From Hexactinellida sp. DTS-2022 (Eukaryota; Porifera; Hexactinellida), in contig JAPNXP010000016.1 in assembly GCA_028753945.1 (NCBI GenBank), positions 930,001 through 994,000 on the forward strand: 64,000 nucleotides of DNA, in the 5' to 3' direction. Below, one piece after another: positions 1 through 10,957 of the stretch (the stretch's first letter is position 1; the number at the start of each line of letters is the position of its first letter). The position numbers and the translations under genes were made by a program. Under the pieces are notes generated by a model. That model did no database searches and was not told the DNA's origin. It saw only the letters and a list, made by a program, of their open reading frames with translations.

Positions 1-11
1 TGATCTTCAAT

Positions 12-550
12 ATGCCCAGTTCCCAACCAGGCGCATGGGATACGAGCTCCGCTTTTGATCCTGCCTCGTTAATTGAGAACGAGTACTTTGAGGATACGTC
101 ACTAGAAGTGGCGGATTACATAACTAATGTTTCTCAAACAGGCTGTCTTCCGAGGAACAACGAAAGGCTACCAAACAATTCAAGAGGCCAGACATAAACT
201 TAATGAAAGTGCCTCGGCTCGATCCTTTCTTGGCGGATAGATTCCCCTTTGTTCTAAAGAATGACAACGAATTAGTTGAGATTCAACGTCACTTATTACA
301 AAGTGTTGGTCCGCTCTCAATATTAGCTAATAAGCTATCCAAAGGAGATAGCATCGACGACTCTACGTTGACTACTCACATTTCAGCAGCGCTTACTCTG
401 TTGGGCTCTCTAGCAGCATTCATCACAGAGAAACGATGACGACAGAGCATACAGGCTTTTGATAAATGCCTGAAATTAGACCTCAAGAGCTTTCCCCCAG
501 ATTTCGACTCGCCATTATTATTTGGGGAATCCCAACTAAATAAGCTCTGT
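12..550 (+). pseudogene. DIRS-like gag, N-terminal part
   Basis: Two overlapping reading frames (12-197, then a frame opened by about 140 and running to a TGA at 437-439, continuing past it) encode the gag-like protein of YR retrotransposons. The recognisable core is the stretch SSEEQRKATKQFKRPDINLM and what follows (PRLDPFLADRFPF), a helical segment with a basic-proline motif seen upstream of RT in DIRS elements; its role is thought to be nucleocapsid-like. There is one frameshift near 135-145 and an in-frame TGA after ITEKR. The frame runs on to the P-element insertion at 550/551 and the protein resumes at about 4061. Identification rests on family memory of this motif and on the RT downstream. 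Confidence 0.6.
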
Positions 551-578
551 CATAGCCTACTAAACTCAGGCCTGACAA
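551..578 (+). repeat. P1 left terminal inverted repeat
   Basis: 28-bp TIR; the partner is 4026-4053 on the opposite strand, with one mismatch (gcctgac versus gcccgac). It defines the left boundary together with the 7-bp duplication gctctg(t/a). Confidence 0.85.
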
Positions 579-892
579 GTGAATATGAAATGTTGACCAA
601 GGATGGAAACGAAGTCATTGACTAAGTTTCTCAAATTTCGTGGCATAGTTTCTAGTTATGTCTGCTGTCAACTATAATCATTGTGGTTGTGAAAAAAATA
701 TTTTTGTCACCCATAATATTTATACACATCCTAAATATTTTATAAAACATTTCCTATTTAGTTCATTCTTTGCTACGTACACTTATAAATTGTAATAATT
801 ATATCCATTTATACTAGGACTGTTTAAGAAAAAATTTATGAATTTTTGCGTCTATATAACCCTGTTTATCCATTTCTTTTATTATTAGCTTC

Positions 893-3795
893 TTGACCAT
901 GCCGAATAAATGTTCTGCACCTAATTGTAATAGCAATTATTACCCACAGAGTCCTTATATTCCTGTATTCAAGCTTCCTAACGAACCGCCTGAATTGCGG
1001 CAGAAATGGATAAACTCGCTTCATGGAGAAGACATCACCTCCCTCAAACATATATTCGTCTGCCTTAAACATTTTCGCGAAGAAGACGTAGAGCAAATGT
1101 ATAAATTACAAAATGCAGATGGTTCAATAACCGAAATTCCAAGAGGCCAGCCCAAGTAACGGAAAGGTGCTATTCCTTGCTTTCTACCAGACTGTCCTTC
1201 ATACTACTCAGCTCCATCTTCTCGCGATCATCGATTTTCTTTCGAGTCAAAGCAGGAAGACCGATTCACAATAGCACTACAGCTTAGTCGTGAGTCACGA
1301 ATGGCAGAAGAAGCTAAATACCATATTAAAACTCTTGAAGAGTTGGTAGAAAAGTTGCCATTACAAACTCTTCCTTCTAACTGGTTATATTGGTTGTCAG
1401 CTGATGGTGAAGTTTATTTTGTCACACTTTCAAAATCTCATCATAACATTTCAGTTCAGTCCTCTTTGACTATCAACTCTACACTAGATGTGAAAGCATT
1501 TCGAAAAGAGGAGAATATTACTCTTTCACTGAATCAGATAAATGATATCCGACAAATCGAAGTTTTTCTCACTGAGATTGGGGACACATCTACACTTCCT
1601 TCACCATCTGACTCTATCCAGCAACATATTGAGAACGCACGATGTCAAATTTCTAAAGCAATATCAAAACTTGAAGTATCAATTTCAGCTTCATCAGACT
1701 CACAGGACTCAATAGATAATTCTTCTAGTCTAGCTCGACTTCAGTTTGTTACTTGCCAACTTGAAAACTCCATTGTATCTAAGACCCGAAGAAGATACAA
1801 CATTATCACTCAAGTTTTGGCATTGAAATCACATCTCATTTCTCCTAGCTGTTACAATTATCTGCAATCTCTAGATTGCCTTGCTCTTCCTCATTATCAT
1901 ACACTTGAAAAGCTGTATTCATCGTTTGGATTAGATAGCGAATACATCACTTATCTAAATCAAGCAGCAGTTAACTTTTCTCCTCAAGAAAAAAATGTAG
2001 ATGAAATACACGTAACTTCTGATGTTTCCTATAAGGGCGGAGAAATAATTGGCTCTTGTCTCAACCCTGACGATCCTATCAAGACTGTGTTTGCCATAAT
2101 GGTTTCTAGTTTGCACAAAAAATGGTCCACCGTGGTACGTTTAGTGCCTCTTTCGACAACTAGAGCAAAAGATATTCATCCTATTATTGTACAGGTAATA
2201 GATGATATCGAAAAATGTGGACTTTTAGTTCAAGCATTATGCACTGACAACTATCCACAATCCACTTAATGTAAATGTTTTCAAATTATTCTCTTCTGAT
2301 CAGAAAACTTTGCAACCTCTTGTCTCTCATCCTACCTCTGAAAAAAGATCTCTTATCCTTATATTTGATTTCGTTCTGAATCGTTCATATCTTAAAGACT
2401 ATTCGTAGTAATTGGTTAAATCTAAAGAATGAAAATTAAGTATTTATCTATCCTAGTTTTGAAGATTTTTATCCTACTTCCACAAAATTTCCTCTCACAA
2501 TACAAAAAGCCTCTTTCAATGATATTCGCTTAATATACAAGTTGGAACAGAAGAATATAGCAAAGATGGCTCCTCGTTTAACAATCAAATCATGTTGACC
2601 ATCCAAGTTGGAACTACAGAACGTTAAATTAGCCCTCCGAGTTTTCCACGAATTGACTAGTGCAGCCCTCAAGATATTCAACGAGTCTCGTCCCGATCAA
2701 TTCAAATGCCAAACTTCAGATTTTATAGACATTGTTGTTAAAATGTGGAAAATTTTCAATATCAATCGGCCGAACAAAGATGTACGTTTCAAAGACGAAT
2801 ACTCAAAACATCTAGTCCTCAATGATCCAAGATTTGATCTGTGTCACCAAATTGTAAACTGGCTTGATGCGTGGAGATCTCTACCAGGTAAAGAAGGAAA
2901 GTTAAGCCCACAAACGTTTACCAGCTTCAAACACACATGTCTTGCCCTTCCCATCTTAGTTAATTATTTAACCTCCCAGTGCGGATTCGCCTACGTTCTA
3001 ACTTATTTCTTACAGACTGATCCCCTTGAACATCATTTTGGACTGTATAGGATGATGTCTGATTCGAATTATCATCTGTCATATTCTCAGATCCTCGAAA
3101 CTGAACGTCGACTAAAGATTTCCAGTATACTTAAATTATTTTCACAACAGTCCTCTTCCAAAGAAAGTAATTTACACAATTTTATTAAATCTTTCTCTTC
3201 TATTGAGCTGGATCATGATAATAACCAAGTTGACTTGGAACCTTTTCTATCAAATCTTCAATATCTTTCTAATATCGTACTTGATAAACATACTTTACAG
3301 TCTTTAGCTTTTATTGCTGGTTACTGTGTTCACCAATATCTCAAGAGATCTCAAAATTGTCGCTCTTGTCGTGATTTCCTGACTGTCGACAAAGAACTAC
3401 TGTTTGATCCTGAAGAAACTACGATATATAAACTTATTGATATAATGGATCGAGGATCATTGAAATGGCCGTCGGATACTGCCTTCAATTCAATCGTCCT
3501 CGTGTGGCAAATCATCATGACCCTAAAACAGTGCGTAGATGTCTGGAGTTTGTTTGTAGGCTTCAAGCCAAGGAAAACCTTAATTGAAATATCTATTCGA
3601 TTCCTTGAGAATGATTCAAGTGAATATTGGCGCAACAGATGTTTAATTTGCAACACAGAAGGTTGGGATATTGCACGTAAATTGCTTCTTGTAGCTTCGA
3701 ATTGTCTTATCTCTAATATGGTCAAGAATTATAATTCCTTTGTTACCTCAAGAGGAGAAGATAGTCGAAAATTAAAGAAACTAAAAATTAAATAG
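893..3795 (+). pseudogene. P1 transposase (THAP + P-element transposase), pseudogene
   Basis: Start at 893 (ATGACCATG; a second ATG at 899). Residues 3-80 form a C2CH THAP zinc finger: C-SAPN-C near the start, then CLKHF, with the THAP-typical RQKWI between; THAP fingers bind the TIR or subterminal DNA. An in-frame TAA at 1157-1159 interrupts the link to PCFLPDCPSYY; the same frame reopens and runs to 2269 (leucine-zipper-like region, then the RNase H-like domain with DEIHV and CTDNYP). Frameshifts lie at about 2265 and between 2360 and 2600. The last part (2608-3795) holds ERQ-less VKLALRVFHE, DPLEHHFGLYR (the family's catalytic-glutamate motif) and a C-terminal C-x2-C pair (CRSCRDF). Unlike P3 and P4 it has no THAP intron. 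Not functional as it stands. Confidence 0.85.
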
Positions 3796-4025
3796 TGTCG
3801 TATTTCATACAGTATTTGTAGGTATGATATGTATTATTCAAACATGTTAACATTTATTTCATCTAATTTTTAGGCAATGTGCATTAAATACATTACCAAA
3901 ATCATAATAAATTTACATTATCCGATGTATTAAGTTATAAAAATATCAGAGAGTGTTCAATACTAACACACATGTATTTTGATTATAAGTAATTAAATTA
4001 CTTCGTTTGCATCCATGGTGTTTTA

Positions 4026-4053
4026 TTGTCGGGCCTGAGTTTAGTAGGCTATG
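4026..4053 (-). repeat. P1 right terminal inverted repeat
   Basis: Inverted copy of 551-578. It ends GGCTATG and is followed by the target duplication gctctga at 4054-4060, where DIRS gag coding sequence resumes. Confidence 0.85.
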
Positions 4054-4060
4054 GCTCTGA

Positions 4061-4303
4061 ATTATCGATAACTCACAAGAAGCTAGAGGCTTCCAATCAA
4101 AAGCCTCGCACCAATAGCACCCAATACCAAAAAACTAACAGCAGTACCTTTACCAATCCTCGACCAAGGGGTCAGTTTTTTCGAAGAGGCCCTGCAGGAG
4201 GAGCGGGCTCCAGCAGGGCCAGTTACCAGTACCGTCCCAAATTTGTGGAGAACAAATTCTCGAAACCAAATGCTCGAAAGAGCCCAAATTTTCGGAGCTT
4301 CTA
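4061..4303 (+). pseudogene. DIRS-like gag, C-terminal basic Gly/Arg-rich part
   Basis: Directly after the P1 duplication an open frame continues to a stop at 4302-4304. It is rich in Arg, Gly, Ser, Asn and Gln (for example PRPRGQFFRRGPAGGAGSSR), as expected of the C-terminal nucleic-acid-binding end of gag in this retrotransposon class. Joining it to the left gag part at 550 needs a frame change, so at least one indel has accumulated. The frame overlaps into the spacer before RT. Confidence 0.55.
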
Positions 4304-4463
4304 AGCTCCCTGAACCCCATACCAAAAACTGCCCCTCCGACTGGTCGTCTGATATTCTTTACAAACAACTGGCGATTAACAAAGGCGCCCACAGATATAA
4401 TAAGCATAATTTCGTTTCCTGGACCTGGGTCTTAATCAACTGCCATCACAGCAACTAGTCAGC

Positions 4464-6380
4464 TTGTGTGCGATCATAGATCAGGAGATACAAAGCCTTC
4501 TAACGAAGGGTGCTATCGAGGAAACATCAAGCAAAGGGTTAACATCTCCGATTTTCGGACGGCCCAAACCATCAGGAGGCTGGAGACATCCTGAATCTAA
4601 AAGGATTAAATCAATATCTCTTGCCTCCACACTTCAAAATGGAGGGCTTGAAATGTCTACCTTATACGGTTCAACCAAACTCGCTCTTAGCAAAGATAGA
4701 CCTCAAGGATGCATACTTGACAGTACCAGTGATACCCCAGTCGGCTCGCCTGCTCCAATTCAAATGGAGGGCGAAACGGTATCAGTACATAACAATGCCA
4801 TTCGGCCTGAATATTGCTCCTTCAGTTTTTACTCGGATAATGAAACACCCGTTAAGGACAGTGGCGTAGCCAGGATACTTGTCAGGGGGAGCCAAGCTTG
4901 CTCCAGAATAATAAATTACAGACTTTACATATATTGACAGAATGTGAGGCTAAAATAGGAACAACTCGACTGCTCAATCTCTGAACAGTTGTCGTTTGGA
5001 ATTTTGACCACAGAGCGTTCTGTCGAGGGCGAAGCCCCAGAAAACTAGCTGGGTAGCCCCTCCTTCTACCCGTAAATTTTAGCGATCTGGAGGTTATCAA
5101 ATCCCATTTGCAGCAGGTTTCTGTCAAATGACTTTTAAACCGATCGTCATTTTCAAGCTTGTTTCCCATTAAAAACCATCAATGCAATATATTACTGTTA
5201 TTCCTCTGATATATTTACTAAGTTACACAGACTTGAAATGACATTCAAGTATATTTTTCTTTGATTTAATCCTAAATTTCACAGACTGCTGAGGGTAATT
5301 TTAATCTTATGCAGAACATATTATGAGTTGCAGGTTTATCAGAATATCGTTAATAGTACTTAAATAGGTAGCCGTAAGATAAAAATAAGTGCGTATTCCA
5401 ATAAGTTCTTAAATTATTGAAATTATTGAATTCAACTATTCTCAATTAGTTGACAAGTTACTACATCATTTAATATACGTATATATCGTATAGCAGCATT
5501 ATTAAAATTCGACTACTATACAGCCTGTGTATAATCGGGATGGTTGGACACAAGTTGTTATCCAGGCGTATGAACGCTCCTAAAGGTGCGTAATTTGGAT
5601 GGATTTTAATCTAGGCGTACAAAAATCATGTCTAGGCGTACAATATCGAGAGATGCTCCCATAGACTTTATACAAATTGTGCAAACTAGGCGTACAAAAT
5701 GAATAATGAACGAACTCAAACTAAATCTAGGCGCGCAGAAATCTTTGTCTGGATGAAAGCCGGGTTGTACAGTTTGTAATTCTGTCAGGGGGAGCGATCG
5801 CTCCCCCTGTTCCACCATTGGATACGCTACTGGTTAAGGATGCTGAGAGCTCAGGGGGTGTCCGCGATCATATATCTAGACGATATACTGATTGCAGCCA
5901 GCGACTGCAACACAATTAGGTTGCATATCCAATGGACTACCTCGCTGCTTACCGCTCTAGGTTTCATAATAAACTGGGAAAATCCGTGCTAAACCTGGCT
6001 CTAGAAACGACCTTCCTGAGTATTCTAATCAACACAGAGAAAATGTCTTTACAGTTACCCGCACTGGCCTTGAACAATATTCGAGCCAGTTGCCGGAAAC
6101 TACTAGTCACCAAGAAAGATACGGCTCGGAATGTTGCCCCTTTAATCGGACTAATGACCATTCCAAAATAGCAATACTGCCTGCTCCTATATACTACAGA
6201 AGTCTCCAATACGATCTCATAAAGGTAATCAGACACGGCTCTCACGAGCAACACGTAATCCTACAGGAGCAAACCAACCTAGACCTCCAGTGGTGGGCCA
6301 CCCACTCGTATCCCGACTGCTCAAAGGTATTGAGGCAATACAACCGAAACTGCCACGTTACTCCCACACCTGGGATGTAA
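4464..6380 (+). pseudogene. DIRS-like reverse transcriptase, split by a hAT element
   Basis: RT motifs are spread over several frames. Upstream is EIQSLLTKGAIEE with SPIFGRPKPSGGWR (4480-4590); then PPHFKMEGL, LAKIDLKDAYLTVPV (RT motif A with its aspartate) and MPFGLNIAPSVFTRIM (motif B) at 4621-4858. The hAT element 4859-5832 interrupts. RT resumes at 5841 with AIIYLDDILIAA (motif C, catalytic YLDD) and runs on through GFIINWEKS to LPAPIYYRSLQ and LDLQWW (6170-6290), the segment that normally precedes RNase H. The expected RNase H with its aspartates is absent: the frame jumps to the recombinase start at about 6310, so an internal deletion is likely. Several frameshifts are present. Confidence 0.85.
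4859..5832. mobile_element. hAT non-autonomous element with perfect 8-bp TSD
   Basis: 974 bp. Tips are CAGTGGCGTAGCCAGG at the left and the inverted GGATACGCTACTG at the right. The target duplication gttaagga is perfect (4851-4858 and 5833-5840). CAGNG-type tips and 8-bp duplications are hAT traits. No transposase is visible; the inside has several TAGGCGTAC(A) repeats (5565-5740) and a G-run/C-run palindrome near 5790-5812 (gggggagcgatcgctccccc). It splits the RT gene between motifs B and C. Confidence 0.9.
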
Positions 6381-6985
6381 CTACGTTACTCAACCGCTCA
6401 AATCTCTCCCCTTATATACAAAGTCGCTAACTCTGAAAACTGTAACGCTGATTGCCTTAACCACGGCCTATCGTTGCTCCGAACTAGCTAAACTAAATGT
6501 AAACCTCATTTCATTTCAAAATGATACTGCTACTTGTCAGATTGATGGCACCAAATCCTGGCGAAAGAAGGAAATGAACCAAATCATTTTATCTTCATTT
6601 CCTGAGGACCCAGCCCTGTGTCCCATCGGAACGCTAAAAACTTACCTAGCGGGAACATAAACTCTTAGGCCTCCTAAGGAAAGCAAGTTGTTTATCGGCA
6701 TCACAAAACCTCATAACCATGTGACCGCTTCTACTATAAGCAGGTGGATTAAATCCACCTTAGAAATTGCAGGAATAAACACCAATCAATTCAAAGCTCA
6801 CTCAACAAGATCAGCTTGCACATCCACTGCCGCAAGGGCAGGAATTCCCATTGACACCATTCTACAGGTTGCAGATTGGAAAAGTAGGAATACATTTCGT
6901 AAATTATACCTAAGGGAGCAACCTCAACAAGGTCAGCCTAAGGCTATAGCTCATGCCAAGACCTTTACCACCGCAGTGCTAAGTT
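6310..6985 (+). pseudogene. DIRS-like tyrosine recombinase, near-intact catalytic core
   Basis: The frame opens with LLKGIEAIQPKLPRYSHTWD (about 6318-6378), the usual N-terminus of this recombinase, followed by a helical domain. Catalytic residues of the tyrosine-recombinase family can be placed: first Arg in TAYRCSELAKL (about 6460), H-x-x-R in KAHSTRSACTS (about 6795-6830), Trp in VADWKSRNTF, and the nucleophile Tyr in RKLYLREQ (about 6905). In DIRS elements this enzyme inserts the circular or linear DNA copy by strand exchange, explaining the absence of target duplications. One in-frame TAA (6658-6660, after YLAG T) breaks the frame. The last open stretch is 6688-6987. Confidence 0.85.
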
Positions 6986-7059
6986 AGTGTAATCATCGAA
7001 CTGGATTAGTACCAGACTGAGCTCATAGCTTACAGTAATATATTCCTTATGTTAGTGCT

Positions 7060-7140
7060 GCCAACCCTCCCGCTTTTGGCGGGAGGGTTCCGCTTTTTGA
7101 TATTTCCTCCCGCTCTCCCGCCTCCCCTCTCAAACATCCC
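7060..7140. repeat. Fragment related to the CAGGGTTGCCAAC hAT MITE
   Basis: Short GC-rich block beginning TGCCAACCCTCCCGCTTTTG and followed by repeated CTCCCGC words. It resembles the left end of the hAT MITE at 42913-43405, with CCCGC in place of TCACGC. No duplication was found, so it is likely a fragment. Confidence 0.35.
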
Positions 7141-7179
7141 GCTTATTGGATGATTGTATATGTAAATATTTAGAATCTG

Positions 7180-7225
7180 AATTTTATAATTACAAGCATA
7201 GCGCTATGCTTGTAATTATAAAATT
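7180..7225. repeat. Perfect 46-bp palindrome
   Basis: Two 23-base arms meet with no spacer at AGC|GCT (positions 7202/7203); each arm is AT-rich ending ACAAGCATAGC. It could extrude as a cruciform. No coding sequence surrounds it. Confidence 0.9.
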
Positions 7226-7790
7226 AGCCTACCATCAAAGCTAATATTTTGCACCAAGGATGAAGTAGTGTACGATATTATTATTGACCCATAGTTATTT
7301 ACATTTACCTCTGTACAGTTAGAAATATTTTAAAGTTATTTGGATCAACTTGTTACTGATTTTTGTTAATTTTTAGTAATTAATTAATCCAATTCTCCTT
7401 CCACCGATATTTTAAGCACTTCCTAGTATATTATTTGACTTTTTTTCTTTTTATTAACTTAGCTGTTCCCTTACATCGACTCAAATTGCGATAAAGAACA
7501 CATCTTAAAAAAGTTAAATTGTTACATGTTTTTATCTTTGAGTATTTATATCCATCTGAGGTGGTGTAAATGCATCCTCGTTTACATTTGTAGTTGTCGC
7601 ACAAATATTCCATAAAATTTGTTTGTGAGAGAATAATTCAGTATACGGTATTAAGAGTTAGTTGTCTTTACGTAAATACGTATATTGAGTCATCTATGGT
7701 ATATATATATAGTATAACGGTCGATGTTATGAACTGTCACATTTATGAACTAAAGGAAACCTTAGTTAACCAATGCACTTTTTTGTTCTA
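7226..7790. other. AT-rich non-coding stretch
   Basis: No supported gene, TIR pair or repeat seen; only short chance reading frames on both strands. It separates the retrotransposon remnant from the satellite. Confidence 0.5.
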
Positions 7791-7930
7791 TTGATCAATT
7801 AAAGTTGATCAATCGCAAACCTTAGTTGATCAATTGCAAACCTTAGTTGATCAATTGCAAACCTTAGTTGATCAATTGCAAACCTACCGTAGTTGATCAA
7901 TTGCAAACCCTCAGAGTTGATCAATTGCAA
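7791..7930. repeat. TTGATCAATTGC satellite, array 1
   Basis: About six units of roughly 20-24 bp, each with the core TTGATCAATTGCAAACC(TT/CTACC). The core is itself two overlapping palindromes (TTGATCAA and CAATTG). It is followed at 7938-8030 by degenerate units reading TTAACCTGTTGGCGTACC, the reverse complement of the satellite at 13226-13529. The array lies just outside the broken inner end of the P2 gene. Confidence 0.85.
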
Positions 7931-8089
7931 CACCCTCTTATTAACCTGTTGGCGTACCTTAACCTGTACAATTTGACATTAACTTGTTCAGTGTAATATT
8001 AACTAAGCATTCAGTGTAGCATTAACATCCTTGAGTTTTAATATTTGAGACTACTTATTTTTGCATAATTCTTAATTTAACTAGTCCAT

Positions 8090-9711
8090 TCAAATTCTTA
8101 TGCGTACACTTAACCTGTTCTGTCGTGGTTTACAGTAGTAATCCAACTTAATGTTCTGAAAGTTAGGAAAGTGAAAGGTTTTCCGAATATCTTTCTGATT
8201 CAACCAGTTGTTTCGAATACTTTTCAAAATGTGCACAAAGTCAAAAGTAACATAGAGTTTTCTTTTATTATCAGAAGGGTGTGGTACACTAGTCTCTAAC
8301 TGTTTAGTTGGAGAAAATAACTTGAATAAGTTCACGTTTAAAGAGTAATTGTCGGTAGAAATAATATGTACTTTCATACCGCTAGATTCGATATCCAAAA
8401 TACAAGACTTAATTATAGGAAAAAGGTATTCAGCAGATTTAGATGCGCAAGGTATCAAACGAGAAATACAGAACCATTTTTTGTGTAATCTAGAAACCAT
8501 GATAGCAAATACAGTTCTTGTGGGGTATTTAGGGGATAAGTTAGGACCAAATATTTTCCCACCCTTCCCACCCCTTAGACTTAAGTTAACGTGGATCTCA
8601 TCCATCTGAATAATTACATTCTTCTCTTGAGAACTTAAAGAAGAAGTTACCTGGCTAAGGTAAGTACAAGAGTCGTTTTCCAGCCCAAAAGAAGAGTACA
8701 ACTTTCTAGTGTATGAACATGTGGAAAAGAAATGCATTCTGAACTTTGGAGAATTTGTAAAAGCAGGAGAAACCAGATGCGTTTTTATGGCCAGAATTTG
8801 TGTTAGAACATTATATCTCCTTCTCTTCTTGTAAATACCCACATTCTCTAGTTGGCCAAGAATAAATTGTTATCTTGGCAAATCGGAACAATTGGATTCT
8901 GTTTCATCACTATCTAATAGATTACACATGGCCTCCTCAATATGTTCTTTTGCTTTAGAGAAATGGGGAAGATCTTTCTTCTGAGGGAAATAACTAAGTT
9001 TCAGAGTAATCTCTGTAAACAGCGTTTCAATTTGTCGGATATCAGTGATAGAGATAAGCGAGAGAGAAATGGACTCCTCCCATATATATAATATTATATA
9101 TCCGTTCACAGATAAAAAAGAATGTATTTCAAGAGACACATCTGCACAAATATTATTATTTTCCATCTTAGGCAAAAAAATCTCACACAATTATTTGTTT
9201 GAATCCAAACTAACCAGTCAGTTGGGATTGTTATCAAGGCTAACTTATCTCGTATTTCTTGTATACAACCAACACGAAACTTCTCCATTTCTGTATTCTC
9301 TGATCTCAAGCTGAGATTAGTTGCTTGGTTGAATAAATCTTCCTCTTTGGAGTCGTAAGAGAACCGAGTTCGTTTGATTCTAATTGAAGGGATAGAGGAA
9401 TAATAAGACGGACAACCAGGAAGGAGAGAGGGGACAGCGCCAGGATTTAATTTGGGTCTTCCTCGCGGTACCTCATAGGATGTGCCATCTCCTCTGGGTA
9501 CCGTGTGAAAATATTGAATATCTTCCTTCGGAAATGCTTAGCATACACATACACCATTTTGAGGTCAGAAATATCCTCACGATGGAGAGCACGTATCCAG
9601 GCATGTCGTAACTCAGATGGACCATCTGGAAGTTTAAAACTGTGACGCGCTCTTCTGGGGTATAATTACCCCTACAACCAGGGGGCAGAACAGTTCGGCA
9701 TTGAGAAAAAT
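8090..9711 (-). pseudogene. P2 transposase, N-terminal half only
   Basis: Read on the minus strand from about 9711. It opens with a THAP finger (MPNCSAP, then CRGNYTPEE, ELRHAWIRAL, VYVCAKHF) and continues with PRGRPKLNPGAVPSLLPGCP, closest to P1. It goes on through the coiled region (9309-8870) into ILQ/IQMDEIHVN, STDNYSLNVNLFKLF and VHILKSIRNNWLNQK (8842-8150), motifs of the P-element RNase H-like domain. Several frameshifts. The homology stops at about 8090, just after NIKLDYYCKPRQ, at a word resembling the neighbouring satellite (AACAGGTTAA). The C-terminal half is not next to it; a matching C-terminal half starts at 28140 on the other strand. Part of the 5' flank is separated by the MULE insertion at 9731. 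Confidence 0.85.
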
Positions 9712-9730
9712 TAAATATCTAACTATTAAG

Positions 9731-10957
9731 GATGCTTGCCGCCAAATTATCCGGTATTTAACTTCAAAAATTTAAGTGTCGATTATTGTGAAATAACATG
9801 CAAAAATAACCTGGAATTCTGTTGGAAGTGCAAATTTTCAAAAATCTAGAATATTTTTGCTCAAAAGTGCATTATTAGTGACGTCATTTTTGATGACATC
9901 GGTGATTATGTGAACATTCCTCACATTTATCACCATTGATGGTTATTTATGTGCATTTTGATACTAATATCAGTTCATATATAACTAATATGTATCAACT
10001 GCACGGTGGAAAGCATATGGAGAATGTATACTTGAGGTTATGGGTTCGAATCTCTATGGTGACTATCTTTTTAATCATTGTGGGATATAAAGCAATTCAA
10101 TTGAAAGGGACCACAAATATGCATGGTGCATGTACATAGTAGTTCAAAACATTGCTGGAATGAACTTTCTGTTGAATTTCGAACAATTCTCACAGCCAAT
10201 TACATCAAATTCCTTTTCCAGCTGGTGTCCCAAAATAAAGTGGACTTGCATAAATGTATAAATATCAAGTCATTTAGTTACGAACAATGACTGAATACAT
10301 GTAAAGCTTATCGTACGAATAGAAGCTTACATACTCCTTCCATACCGGGATGAAACACCAATTGAAATGTATCTATTATTAGTGGGAATAACCTGGTAAA
10401 CTTTGAACGCTTGTATCTCAAAACTCATTTTTTCGACCTTCTCGGCATTAGTTGAGAAAAAATATTTAGCGGAATGACTAAAAAAACTCAGATATAGTGG
10501 TATACACTATTGTCAATAAAAATGACTAGCTTGGGAGCGATTGTACAAGAACTAAGAGTTCTTTGAACCAATTTGGTGTAAAATTGTCAAATTTTGACCG
10601 ATTTTTGAGATAACAAGGGTCAAGCACCCACAGGATAGAAAGTAGGAACTCTACACTACCAAAGCTAGTCATTTTTTCATTCCTAGTTGTGGGGAATATG
10701 TACAAAACTTTTCAGAACTTGCGCCACAATATAACACTCTGGATAATGCCGAGAAGTTTTGATTCTATAGTATTACGGGTATGAGAAGCCAAAAAAAATA
10801 TTTTCAACCTCCCTGACAAAAATATAATTCGAAAAAATGATCTCAAGTGCTAAATATCTTAGTTAGGATAAAGGATCTTATGATTTTAGTGATTTACCAT
10901 TGTTTGGACAAAACTATGGAAACTGCCCATTACAGCTAATGTTAACTCGCGTTCAGC
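9731..10957 (+). repeat. 1.2-kb MULE end, copy A
   Basis: 1227 bp almost identical (about 98% by eye, no net length change) to 29570-30796 in the same orientation. It begins GATGCTTGCCGCC and ends GCGTTCAGC, inside the reading frame of the MULE transposase. Both copies carry the same 67-residue frame (9936-10139 here), which has no recognisable domain and is probably not a gene. It is best read as the 5' end of the MULE, long end sequences being typical of that superfamily. Confidence 0.8.

Larger units (their letters stand above)
551..4053 (+). mobile_element. P element P1, complete ends, decayed gene
   Basis: The element is 3503 bp. Its first 28 bases (551-578, beginning CATAGCCTACTAAACTCAGG) are repeated in inverted orientation at 4026-4053 with one mismatch. 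The flanks are gctctgt (544-550) and gctctga (4054-4060), a 7-bp target duplication with one change. It encodes a THAP-domain P-type transposase. It landed in the gag of the DIRS-like element. The tip CATAG matches those of P3 and P4 here, and canonical P elements also begin CAT. About 320 bp of non-coding DNA precede the gene and 260 bp follow it. Confidence 0.85.
1..7040 (+). mobile_element. DIRS-like tyrosine-recombinase retrotransposon, decayed and interrupted
   Basis: Gag, reverse transcriptase and tyrosine recombinase remnants follow one another on the plus strand, the order of DIRS/Ngaro-type retrotransposons, which integrate with a tyrosine recombinase instead of a DDE integrase. The element is split by a P element (551-4053) and by a hAT element (4859-5832); removing both with one copy of each target duplication brings gag and RT sequence back together. 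No RNase H or methylase domain is visible between RT and recombinase. The left end lies outside the window and the right end (about 7040) is only where similarity to the recombinase stops; I did not find split direct repeats or an internal complementary region, so DIRS versus Ngaro is open. Confidence 0.8.

Noticed and set aside
551..620. The frame HSLLNSGLTSEYEMLTKDGN as gag sequence continuing past 550
   Set aside because: This stretch is the P1 TIR and subterminal region; its first 28 bases recur inverted at 4026-4053 with a target duplication, so the gag similarity ends at 550.
7791..7930. Regularly spaced repeats resembling a CRISPR array
   Set aside because: The units are tandem with no unique spacers, lie in animal-type DNA, and no cas genes are present.
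9936..10139. Identical 67-residue frames in both MULE copies as a conserved gene
   Set aside because: The whole 1.2-kb sequence is nearly identical, so the frame is kept by copy identity alone; no domain or codon signal.
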